DNA from: Clostridia bacterium
GTDB taxonomy: Bacteria; Bacillota; Clostridia; UBA1381
Direction of reading: 5' to 3'
DNA: 6,769 nt
NCBI GenBank assembly: GCA_017521775.1
Contig: JAFXBO010000222.1
Span: forward strand, 1-6,769
Each line of letters starts with the position of its first letter. Position 1 is the stretch's first letter. Both the position numbers and the translations under genes were made by a program. This document shows positions 1-5,107 of the stretch, in pieces. The notes beneath the pieces were generated by a model. The model made no database searches and had not been told where the DNA came from. It saw nothing but the letters and a program-made list of their open reading frames with translations.

Positions 1-984
1 AAATCTTGTCATATTTGCATATGGATATCTCATATAAGCATCGGATGCAGAGTGCATTAATTCTGTTGCATTTGTAGGAAAAATCAATGCTTTTGGGCTA
101 CCACTCAAAATTAGTGCCACTCTTCCCTCTGTCAGCGCTCTTGCAACCCTGTCAGGACGTTCCGTTGCAAGAATTTGATTTGTTATCATAAAGGTTTTAT
201 CCTCAAGCATCTGGGAAAGCTCTTCAATCGAAAAAATGTAGTCAAGAGATACGGAATTTATACGAAAAAGCACTTCATTTACAAGGTCGTCATTAGCAAT
301 ATCCGATATATACATCACCACTCCCCTTGTTTTGCTCTTTTTTCCTACTTTAACTCCCTCGCATATAAGCTTTTCGTTTTTTATAATTTTTCTTACCAAA
401 GCCGAATTCGTCCTGAGCATTTCGGAAAATGCCTCTTGAGGGCCATATAATGACTGTTCATTATCAGGCTTATCAATTCCTCTATGCTCCCATTTACGAA
501 CATCTACCGAAAAAGCATAGTTTATTCCATCAACAAAAAGCCCACAGCTCCCGAAATTAACATCATCAATCACTGTTTCAAAATCATACACCTTCTGAAC
601 CTGCGAATGAATAATAAGCTTTTCATATATATCATCTTCAGAAAACTCGTCTGAAATTTTCGGGATTTCTAAAAGCGGCGAAATTATACCATAATCAACA
701 GCAACCGAATCTGTCATACCGTCGTAATGTATTAAAAAAGCTTTAGTTTTGTTAAATATTTTAATTTCTCTTATAACCACATCATTGTTTTTGGGACAAT
801 CAAACTTTTTTTTGATATAATTCAGGTTATCGTCATAGTTTTTTGAAATTTCAATATTTTCTTCTTTATTTTCAGAACGGACATCATACACAATATGAGA
901 GTTATTTTTATTAAGGACAAAGGTTTTTTCTTCTTTTGGCATATCAAAAATAAAAAAACGCTTTAATTTATTCAAGAAATTCAC
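1..984 (-). CDS. GerA-family spore germination protein (germinant receptor A subunit), N-terminal 328 residues; C-terminus beyond left edge
   Basis: This is the N-terminal, largely soluble part of a germinant receptor A subunit, an inner spore membrane protein that senses nutrients and triggers germination. The minus strand is open from 984 to base 1 (328 codons). Family-typical stretches are GPQEAFSEMLRTN (residues 181-193), the MYISDIAN / NEVLFRI region (about 244-264), TERPDRVARALTEGR (274-288) and SGSPKALIFP (294-303). The fragment ends in a segment like the one leading into the membrane domain (RYPYANMTRF). Family members are usually about 480-550 residues, so the multi-spanning C-terminal domain and any B and C subunit genes should lie to the left. 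The start is GTG at 984-982, preceded by GGAGTGAT at a good distance. An internal ATG at 942 (residue 15) has no comparable ribosome binding site. Germination receptors are normally sigma-G dependent; upstream I see only a weak TGTATA (complement of 1044-1049) with no convincing -10. The family call is firm; the receptor subtype (GerA, GerB or GerK) cannot be told. Confidence 0.93.
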   Translation of the reverse strand, partial: MNFLNKLKRFFIFDMPKEEKTFVLNKNNSHIVYDVRSENKEENIEISKNYDDNLNYIKKKFDCPKNNDVVIREIKIFNKTKAFLIHYDGMTDSVAVDYGIISPLLEIPKISDEFSEDDIYEKLIIHSQVQKVYDFETVIDDVNFGSCGLFVDGINYAFSVDVRKWEHRGIDKPDNEQSLYGPQEAFSEMLRTNSALVRKIIKNEKLICEGVKVGKKSKTRGVVMYISDIANDDLVNEVLFRINSVSLDYIFSIEELSQMLEDKTFMITNQILATERPDRVARALTEGRVALILSGSPKALIFPTNATELMHSASDAYMRYPYANMTRF

Positions 985-1013
985 AAAATCACTCCAAAAT
1001 ATTTTTGCTTGTT

Positions 1014-1031
1014 TTGGAATATATTTTCCAA
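1014..1031. repeat. Short palindrome TTGGAA-N6-TTCCAA upstream of the germination gene
   Basis: This is a perfect 6-bp inverted repeat with a 6-bp spacer, lying 30 bp upstream of the GTG start of the GerA-family gene. It partly overlaps a second inverted repeat, CCAAAA (994-999) / TTTTGG (1012-1017). In the mRNA of the germination gene that second pair would put the two G's of the ribosome binding site into a stem. It could be an operator or a leader hairpin; I recognise no known regulator site. Confidence 0.35.
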
Positions 1032-1050
1032 TTTTATTAAAAATATACAT

Positions 1051-1066
1051 TGTTTCACGTGAAACA
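1051..1066. promoter_or_regulatory. parS: parS site 1 (perfect consensus)
   Basis: TGTTTCACGTGAAACA is the exact 16-bp palindromic parS consensus bound by Spo0J/ParB in Firmicutes. ParB loads here as a CTP-dependent clamp and slides onto flanking DNA, seeding the origin segregation complex. It sits 121 bp upstream of parA and 66 bp upstream of the divergent germination gene. Confidence 0.97.
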
Positions 1067-1103
1067 TAAAACCCAACATAAAATTATTATAAAATTTTAA
1101 AAA

Positions 1104-1119
1104 AGTTTCACGTGAAACA
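1104..1119. promoter_or_regulatory. parS: parS site 2 (15 of 16 consensus)
   Basis: AGTTTCACGTGAAACA matches the parS consensus except for its first base. Its centre is 53 bp from the centre of site 1, close to five helical turns, so both sites face the same side of the helix. Its right end directly abuts the predicted -35 element of the parA promoter at 1120. Confidence 0.95.
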
Positions 1120-1148
1120 TTTACTTTTTTATAATTTTGTGGTATTAT
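1120..1148 (+). promoter_or_regulatory. Predicted vegetative promoter of parA-parB
   Basis: The -35 is TTTACT (1120-1125, 4 of 6 matches) and the -10 is TATTAT (1143-1148, 5 of 6), with a spacer of exactly 17 bp. An extended -10 TGG triplet occupies 1140-1142. Transcription would start near 1155, giving a leader of about 33 nt. A second TATAAT at 1156-1161 lacks a matching -35. Because parS site 2 touches the -35, bound ParB could interfere with polymerase; that autoregulation is inference. Confidence 0.55.
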
Positions 1149-1187
1149 ATATATGTATAATGAAAAATATGTGGAAAGGAAAGTTTT

Positions 1188-1949
1188 ATGAGCAAAGTTA
1201 TAGCTATTATTAATCAAAAGGGCGGGGTTGGAAAGACAACAACTGCAGTTAATTTGGCTGCCTGCCTTGCATATAAAGGCAAAAAAGTGCTTATAATTGA
1301 TGCAGATGCTCAAGGAAATGCCACAAGCGGACTTGGAATTGATAAAAAAAATGTTGAACTTTCAACATATGATTGCCTTGTTGATGACGAAAAGATTAAG
1401 GAAGCAATTATCAGAACAAAATTCAGGAATTTGTCAATTCTTCCTGCCACACAGGAGCTTTCTGCTGCAGATATAGAGCTTTCCTATGAAAAAGAAAGGG
1501 AATTTTTCTTTAGAAAAGCCATTTCTCATATAAAAAATGACTATGATTTTATTATTATAGATTCTCCGCCGGCTCTTGGATTGTTAACATTAAATATTAT
1601 GACTGCCTGCGATTCCGTTTTAATACCAATTCAGTGTGAGTATTATGCTTTGGAAGGGCTTGCTCAACTGATTTCTACTATAAAAACAATAAAGAAATCA
1701 TTAAACAAGGACCTTGATATCGTGGGAATTGTTGCAACAATGTTTGATAAGCGAACAAATCTATCAGAGCAGGTGTACCAAGAGGTTAAGGATCATTTTC
1801 CTGATAAAACCTATGAAACAGTCATTCCAAGAAATATCAGACTTTCCGAAGCCCCAAGCTTTGGTGAGCCTATTATTAAATATGACATTACATCAACAGG
1901 GGCAGAGGCGTATTTCTCATTAGCAAAAGAAGTTTTAAAGAACAACTAA
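1188..1949 (+). CDS. parA: Chromosome partitioning ATPase ParA (Soj)
   Basis: ParA is a cytoplasmic, nucleoid-binding ATPase that works with ParB and parS in segregating and organising the origin region. In Bacillus the homologue Soj also controls DnaA activity at the origin. The 253-residue length matches the small chromosomal Soj type, with no N-terminal DNA-binding extension of the plasmid P1 type. Motifs in order are the deviant Walker A KGGVGKTT (residues 11-18, with the signature lysine K11 and catalytic K16), the switch region DADAQGNAT (38-46), Walker B FIIID (121-125) followed by SPPALG, and a C-terminal PRNIRLSEAPSFGEPI stretch typical of ParA. The ATG at 1188 follows GGAAAGGA (1173-1180) by 7 nt. 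parB starts 29 nt after the stop, so the two are probably co-transcribed. No key residue is missing. Confidence 0.97.
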   Translation: MSKVIAIINQKGGVGKTTTAVNLAACLAYKGKKVLIIDADAQGNATSGLGIDKKNVELSTYDCLVDDEKIKEAIIRTKFRNLSILPATQELSAADIELSYEKEREFFFRKAISHIKNDYDFIIIDSPPALGLLTLNIMTACDSVLIPIQCEYYALEGLAQLISTIKTIKKSLNKDLDIVGIVATMFDKRTNLSEQVYQEVKDHFPDKTYETVIPRNIRLSEAPSFGEPIIKYDITSTGAEAYFSLAKEVLKNN

Positions 1950-1978
1950 TATATAAATAGGAAGAAAGAGGTGACAAG

Positions 1979-2830
1979 ATGGCAAAAAAGGGATTAGGAA
2001 AAGGCCTTGGAACTATTTTTGGCGATGAGTCAGAGAATATTTTAGAAGGTGCTGTTTCAAACGTTAAAATATCACTTGTTGAACCCAATAAAAATCAGCC
2101 TCGTAAAAATTTTGATTTGGACAAGCTTGAGGCTTTGGCTCAATCTTTAAAAGAAAATGGTATGATTCAACCTATTATTGTCACAAAGATAAAAGAGGGA
2201 AGATTCTCTATTGTCGCAGGTGAGCGTCGATGGAGAGCTGCAAAATTAGCAGGTTTTTCAGAGGTTCCTGTTATTGTAAAGGATTATTCCGACCAGACAA
2301 TAACCGAAGTGGCTTTGGTTGAAAATCTTCAAAGAGAGGACTTAAACCCAATTGAAGAAGCTCTTGGATATAAGAGTCTCAACGATTTATACGGCTTGAC
2401 TCAAGAGGAAATCAGTCAAAAGGTGGGGAAGAGCAGAAGTGCAGTTGCAAACTCAATGCGACTTTTAGCCCTTGATAAAGAAATTCAAAAGCATCTTATT
2501 GACGGTTTAATCTCCGAGGGCCACGCAAGAGCCGCGCTATCGCTTGACTCCAAAGAGTTGAGAGAGTTTCTTATTAATCAGGTTATTAATAATGCATTGA
2601 ATGTGCGTCAGACAGAAACTCTTGCAAAACAGCTTCAAAAGGAGCCAAAAGAAAAGAAAGAAAAGAAAAAGGACATATATAAAATTGAGCTCGAAAGAAT
2701 TGAAAAAAGAATTTCATCGAGTCTTGGGACTAAGGTTAGAATTTCACACGGAGATAAAAAAGGTAAAATCGAAATTGAGTATTACGGAAATGATGACCTT
2801 GAAAGACTGCTTGAGTTACTAAAAATTTGA
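1979..2830 (+). CDS. parB: Chromosome partitioning protein ParB (Spo0J), parS-binding CTPase
   Basis: ParB binds parS, uses CTP to close into a sliding clamp, stimulates ParA ATPase and helps recruit condensin to the origin region. The protein has 283 residues, normal for chromosomal ParB. The N-terminus has a basic KKGLGKGLG segment (3-11), the usual ParA-interacting end. The ParB/Srx CTP-binding domain follows, with NQPRKNFD (39-46), GERRWRAAK (81-89) and ENLQREDLNPIEEA (115-128). The helix-turn-helix for parS is about residues 140-161 (LTQEEISQKVGKSRSAVANS). A lysine/glutamate-rich linker (221-232) precedes the C-terminal dimerisation domain (about 233-283). The start at 1979 is supported by AGAGGTGA at 1967-1974 and by the conserved N-terminus. 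Its targets, two parS sites, lie just upstream of parA, so a complete ParABS system is present. Confidence 0.97.
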   Translation: MAKKGLGKGLGTIFGDESENILEGAVSNVKISLVEPNKNQPRKNFDLDKLEALAQSLKENGMIQPIIVTKIKEGRFSIVAGERRWRAAKLAGFSEVPVIVKDYSDQTITEVALVENLQREDLNPIEEALGYKSLNDLYGLTQEEISQKVGKSRSAVANSMRLLALDKEIQKHLIDGLISEGHARAALSLDSKELREFLINQVINNALNVRQTETLAKQLQKEPKEKKEKKKDIYKIELERIEKRISSSLGTKVRISHGDKKGKIEIEYYGNDDLERLLELLKI

Positions 2831-2962
2831 TATAATCCGAAAAAAGTTGTCCTTAAAAACATGTCAAAAACAGATTTTTAAGGCATTGCCTATGAATTTA
2901 TATTAAAAACAATAAAAACGTCTTAGATCTCATTTTTGGGCTTTATATAAGGAGTGAACAAA
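2831..2962 (+). other. Intergenic spacer with AU-rich hairpin and weak promoter candidate
   Basis: This 132-bp spacer separates parB from the coiled-coil gene. It contains a 9-bp inverted repeat, CCTTAAAAA (2851-2859) and TTTTTAAGG (2875-2883), with a 15-nt loop. The stem is AT-rich and no U-run follows, so it is a poor intrinsic terminator. Downstream, TTGCCT (2886-2891) and AACAAT (2908-2913) with a 16-bp spacer could be a weak vegetative promoter for the next gene and serS. No T-box leader is recognisable, although serS genes of Firmicutes often have one. Confidence 0.4.
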
Positions 2963-3415
2963 ATGGAAGAAAAAAAGAGCAACCGTTCCTTGTTTTTATA
3001 TACTGCATTAATTTTTATTGCAGCAATAGCAGTTATCGCACTTTCATTTTTCAGCCAGATTAATGCTGAGAAATCCCGAGAGGCTCTTTTAGTAGAGGAA
3101 AAGAGCGCAAACTCTATTATGGAGAAAACTGCTCAGTTAAGCGAGGAAAACAGAATTTTATTAGAAACAACAAATTCACTGAACAAAAAAATTGAAGAAT
3201 TAACAAACGAAAATACACAGATGGCAGAAAGAGTTTTGTCACTCGACAAACAAATGAATAATGCAAAAATAATGTATGATGTATTCAATAACATTCAAAT
3301 CGGGGACATAAAACAAGCAGCAAAGGATTTTGAGTCGCTTGACCCTATGTTCTTCACAGAGGAACAGGAAATTTTTTATAATTACTTACAAAAAAGAATA
3401 AGAAAACTATATTAA
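2963..3415 (+). CDS. Membrane-anchored coiled-coil protein of unknown function
   Basis: I do not recognise the family. The 150-residue product begins with a short basic segment (K4, K5, R8), then one hydrophobic helix (about residues 10-31). A long heptad stretch follows, with L59, L66, L73, L80, M87 and L94 exactly seven apart and a second core line N63, T70, I77, N84, V91, M98. This predicts a parallel leucine-zipper-like coiled coil. The last 40 residues look helical and close with a basic RIRKLY tail. The positive-inside rule places the N-terminus in the cytoplasm and the coiled coil outside, a layout like FtsL/DivIC/FtsB division proteins, though no homology is visible. The ATG at 2963 is chosen because GGAG (2951-2954) lies 8 nt upstream; an in-frame GTG at 2954 overlaps that site. 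serS starts 16 nt after the stop, suggesting one transcript. A different small membrane protein (DUF4446) is known near serS in other Clostridia, but this one does not resemble it. Confidence 0.8.
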   Translation: MEEKKSNRSLFLYTALIFIAAIAVIALSFFSQINAEKSREALLVEEKSANSIMEKTAQLSEENRILLETTNSLNKKIEELTNENTQMAERVLSLDKQMNNAKIMYDVFNNIQIGDIKQAAKDFESLDPMFFTEEQEIFYNYLQKRIRKLY

Positions 3416-3431
3416 AAGGATGGGATAACAA

Positions 3432-4703
3432 ATGTTAGACATTAAAATATTGAGATCTGAACCTGACAAAATCAGAGAGGCATTAAAAAACCGTTGCAAC
3501 GACTTAGACATTACTCCTGCAATAGAGCTTGACGCAAAGAGAAGAGAGCTTTTGACTGATGTTGAGCAGAAGAAGGCAAAGCAAAATGAGATAACCAAAA
3601 AAATTCCTGCAATGAAAAAAGCAGGGGAGAATACAGATGCAATTTTTGCCGAAATGAGAGAATTATCCGATGAAATCAAAAAGGATGATGCAAAGATTTC
3701 TGAGATTGATGAAGAGTTAAGAAACTTTATGTTAAGAATTCCCAACATTCCAAATTTAAGTGTCCCTGTTGGTGCAGATGACAGCGAAAATGTTGAGATG
3801 AGAAAATTCTCTACTCCAAGAGAATTTACTTTTGAACCAAAAGCACACTGGGAAATAGGAGTTGATTTAGATATTCTTGATTTTGACAGAGGTGCAAAGA
3901 TTGCAGGCTCAAGATTTACAGTTTATAAAGGTTTGGGCGCAAGACTCGAGCGAGCAGTTATTCAGTTCTTTTTAAACACCCACACCGAAGAATCAGGCTA
4001 CACAGAAATTTTCCCACCATATATGGTTAATCGTGCATCAATGACAGGAACAGGTCAATTACCTAAATTTGAAGAAGATGCATTCAAGGTTGAAAATAAT
4101 GGATACTTCTTAATTCCAACTGCTGAAGTTCCTGTTACTAACCTATATAGAGACGAAATCTTAGAAGGCGATAAGCTTCCTATTAAATTCTGTGCATACT
4201 CTGCTTGCTTCAGAGCAGAAGCAGGTTCTGCAGGAAGAGATACAAGAGGACTAATTCGTCAGCATCAATTTAATAAAGTTGAGCTTGTTAAGTTTGCAAA
4301 TCCTGAAAACAGCTATGAAGAACTTGAAAAGCTTACAAATGACGCAGAAAAGCTACTACAGTTATTGAATATTCCATATAGAGTTGTATGTCTGTCAACA
4401 GGAGATTTGGGCTTCTCATCTGCTAAAACTTATGATATAGAGGTATGGATGCCAAGCTACGGAAGATATGTTGAAATTTCTTCATGCTCAAACTTTGAAG
4501 ATTATCAGGCAAGAAGAGCAAATATAAGATTTAAAAATAACCCTAAAGATAAAGCACAATTTGTTCATACACTAAATGGTTCAGGACTTGCTGTCGGAAG
4601 AACAGTTGCTGCAATTTTGGAAAACTTCCAAAATGAAGATGGTTCTGTAACAATTCCTGAGGTTTTGGTTCCATATATGGGAACAGATAAAATCTCAAAA
4701 TAA
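3432..4703 (+). CDS. serS: Seryl-tRNA synthetase
   Basis: This is a class II aminoacyl-tRNA synthetase that charges tRNA-Ser (and tRNA-Sec where present) with serine in the cytoplasm as a homodimer. Its 423 residues are full length for bacterial SerRS. Residues 1 to about 105 form the charged antiparallel coiled-coil arm that grips the long variable arm of tRNA-Ser. The catalytic core follows, with the serine-binding TAE loop (T230-A231-E232), motif 2 beginning [14 protein letters not shown] (260-273) with R261, and motif 3 GSGLAVGRT (383-391) with R390. The protein ends in the usual [10 protein letters not shown] segment (408-417). The start ATG at 3432 matches the conserved MLDIKILR beginning; the upstream AAAGGATGGGA provides the ribosome binding site at a slightly long spacing. 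It is probably translated from the same message as the preceding coiled-coil gene. No clear intrinsic terminator follows it. Confidence 0.98.
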   Translation: MLDIKILRSEPDKIREALKNRCNDLDITPAIELDAKRRELLTDVEQKKAKQNEITKKIPAMKKAGENTDAIFAEMRELSDEIKKDDAKISEIDEELRNFMLRIPNIPNLSVPVGADDSENVEMRKFSTPREFTFEPKAHWEIGVDLDILDFDRGAKIAGSRFTVYKGLGARLERAVIQFFLNTHTEESGYTEIFPPYMVNRASMTGTGQLPKFEEDAFKVENNGYFLIPTAEVPVTNLYRDEILEGDKLPIKFCAYSACFRAEAGSAGRDTRGLIRQHQFNKVELVKFANPENSYEELEKLTNDAEKLLQLLNIPYRVVCLSTGDLGFSSAKTYDIEVWMPSYGRYVEISSCSNFEDYQARRANIRFKNNPKDKAQFVHTLNGSGLAVGRTVAAILENFQNEDGSVTIPEVLVPYMGTDKISK

Positions 4704-4758
4704 GAGCCAAAAAAGTTCAGTTTGGGGAAAAATTATAAGTTACAAAAATATATGTTGT

Positions 4759-4771
4759 TATGTAAACTAAA
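4759..4771 (+). repeat. Left arm of a 13-bp inverted repeat (TATGTAAACTAAA)
   Basis: This is the exact reverse complement of 4927-4939. The two arms enclose the first three DnaA boxes. Their centres are 168 bp apart, close to a whole number (16) of helical turns. They may be two binding sites of one regulator or of an origin-binding factor; I do not recognise the motif. Confidence 0.6.
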
Positions 4772-4796
4772 ATTATTTTTATACAGCGTTAAAAAC

Positions 4797-4813
4797 AGGG
4801 TTATCCACACCCT
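4797..4813 (+). promoter_or_regulatory. DnaA box 1 (perfect, TTATCCACA at 4801-4809) framed by AGGG/CCCT
   Basis: The perfect DnaA box TTATCCACA lies exactly between AGGG (4797-4800) and its complement CCCT (4810-4813). This is a high-affinity type site on the plus strand. Whether the small flanking inverted repeat matters is unknown. Confidence 0.85.
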
Positions 4814-4844
4814 AAATGGCTAAATTTGACATATTTACGTGGAG

Positions 4845-4862
4845 TTATCCACTTTTTCCACA
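4845..4862 (+). promoter_or_regulatory. DnaA boxes 2 and 3, directly abutting tandem pair
   Basis: TTATCCACT (4845-4853) and TTTTCCACA (4854-4862) each differ from TTATNCACA by one base. They lie head to tail with no gap and in the same direction. A 7-of-9 site, TTATACAAC, follows at 4866-4874. Closely spaced same-orientation boxes favour cooperative DnaA filament growth. Confidence 0.75.
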
Positions 4863-4913
4863 CTGTTATACAACTTACGCAAAATCGTTAAAACCCTTGA
4901 AAATACTTGCTTT

Positions 4914-4943
4914 TTGACAAATTGTGTTTAGTTTACATATAAT
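4914..4943 (+). promoter_or_regulatory. Strong vegetative promoter P1 (TTGACA-N18-TATAAT)
   Basis: Both hexamers are perfect sigma-A consensus: TTGACA at 4914-4919 and TATAAT at 4938-4943, with an 18-bp spacer. Transcription would start near 4950 and run through two or three DnaA boxes into trmK, giving a leader of about 155 nt. The right arm of the 13-bp inverted repeat covers part of the spacer and the first two bases of the -10, so a protein bound there would block polymerase. Confidence 0.75.
4927..4939 (-). repeat. Right arm of the 13-bp inverted repeat (TTTAGTTTACATA)
   Basis: Reverse complement of 4759-4771. It lies inside promoter P1, between its -35 and -10 elements and overlapping the -10 by two bases, the position expected of an operator. 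Confidence 0.6.
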
Positions 4944-4945
4944 TC

Positions 4946-4952
4946 TGTCGAA
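4946..4952 (+). promoter_or_regulatory. Candidate Spo0A (0A) box, TGTCGAA
   Basis: TGTCGAA is the core 0A box recognised by Spo0A. It starts 2 bp after the -10 of promoter P1 and covers the predicted start site, a placement that would repress. A 7-mer occurs by chance about once per 8 kb on both strands, so the position matters more than the match alone. The sporulating background fits. Confidence 0.45.
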
Positions 4953-4973
4953 AAAATGAGTTAATTTAATCAC

Positions 4974-4997
4974 TTTTCCACACCATAAAGTGAATAA
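4974..4997. promoter_or_regulatory. DnaA boxes 4 (+) and 5 (-), convergent pair
   Basis: TTTTCCACA (4974-4982, plus) and AGTGAATAA (4989-4997, TTATTCACT on the minus strand) face each other across 6 bp; each has one mismatch. CACTTT (4971-4976) and AAAGTG (4987-4992) form an inverted repeat overlapping both. Immediately to the right lies ATAAGTT-GGAT-AACTTAT (4994-5011), a 7-bp palindrome with a 7-of-9 box, GTTGGATAA, inside it. Confidence 0.7.
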
Positions 4998-5039
4998 GTT
5001 GGATAACTTATAAAAATAAGCAAGCAATAAAGCCATTTT

Positions 5040-5067
5040 TTGATAAGGAAAACTTTTGTTTTAAAAT
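5040..5067 (+). promoter_or_regulatory. Predicted vegetative promoter P2 of trmK
   Basis: The -35 is TTGATA (5040-5045, 5 of 6) and the -10 is TAAAAT (5062-5067, 5 of 6), with a 16-bp spacer. The predicted start, near 5074, is at the left edge of the perfect DnaA box at 5075-5083 and about 34 nt before the trmK start. It may be used together with, or instead of, the stronger P1. Confidence 0.5.
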
Positions 5068-5074
5068 GGACAAG

Positions 5075-5083
5075 TGTGAATAA
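5075..5083 (-). promoter_or_regulatory. DnaA box 6 (perfect, TTATTCACA on the minus strand)
   Basis: TGTGAATAA on the plus strand is a perfect DnaA box in reverse orientation. It lies over the predicted start site of promoter P2 and 24 bp before the trmK start codon, so DnaA bound here could repress trmK. Confidence 0.85.
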
Positions 5084-5107
5084 CTTTTTAAAAAAGGACG
5101 TATGAAA

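Larger units (their letters stand above)
4704..5107. other. Gene-free region holding a DnaA-box cluster: candidate replication origin or DnaA-binding regulatory region
   Basis: About 400 bp without a credible gene. Six sites match TTATNCACA with at most one mismatch: 4801-4809 (+, perfect), 4845-4853 (+), 4854-4862 (+), 4974-4982 (+), 4989-4997 (-) and 5075-5083 (-, perfect). Weaker 7-of-9 sites lie at 4866-4874 and 4998-5006. With equal base composition a perfect site is expected about once per 33 kb on both strands, so two within 283 bp plus four near-matches is not chance. Such clusters mark oriC, or DnaA-titrating or regulatory sites as in Bacillus. Proximity to parABS favours an origin neighbourhood. 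Against oriC, dnaA is not adjacent, I find no clear DnaA-trio array next to a box, and serS would be transcribed towards it. The cluster itself is near certain; its identity as oriC is open. Confidence 0.8.

Noticed and set aside
175..450. A 91-codon plus-strand open frame
   Set aside because: It is antisense to the well-conserved germination protein, whose family motifs lie on the other strand.
981..1313. A 110-codon minus-strand open frame overlapping parA and both parS sites
   Set aside because: It runs antisense through the conserved Walker A region of parA and across two parS sites, and overlaps the start of the germination gene; its peptide is low-complexity and has no ribosome binding site.
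2831..2962. T-box leader for serS
   Set aside because: The spacer is too short and lacks the conserved T-box sequence and specifier stem. The gap directly before serS is only 16 nt.
4704..4732. Terminator after serS (CCAAA ... TTTGG)
   Set aside because: It is only a 5-bp AT-rich stem and is followed by GGAAAAATT, not a run of T's.
4825..4850. A second TTGACA (4826-4831) as a promoter, or TTTGACA as a 0A box
   Set aside because: No -10 element lies at a suitable distance; the nearest candidate, TTATCC, is 13 bp away and is part of a DnaA box. TTTGACA lacks the central C of the 0A core.
4816..4920. A 33-codon open frame beginning ATG GCT AAA within the DnaA cluster
   Set aside because: It has no ribosome binding site, its peptide has no recognisable pattern, and its bases are better explained as DnaA boxes and promoter elements.
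4862..5075. DnaA-trio array / DNA unwinding element next to a box
   Set aside because: I looked on the 3' side of each box for repeated CTA/TTA-type triplets and found only scattered ones, so I do not call an unwinding element.
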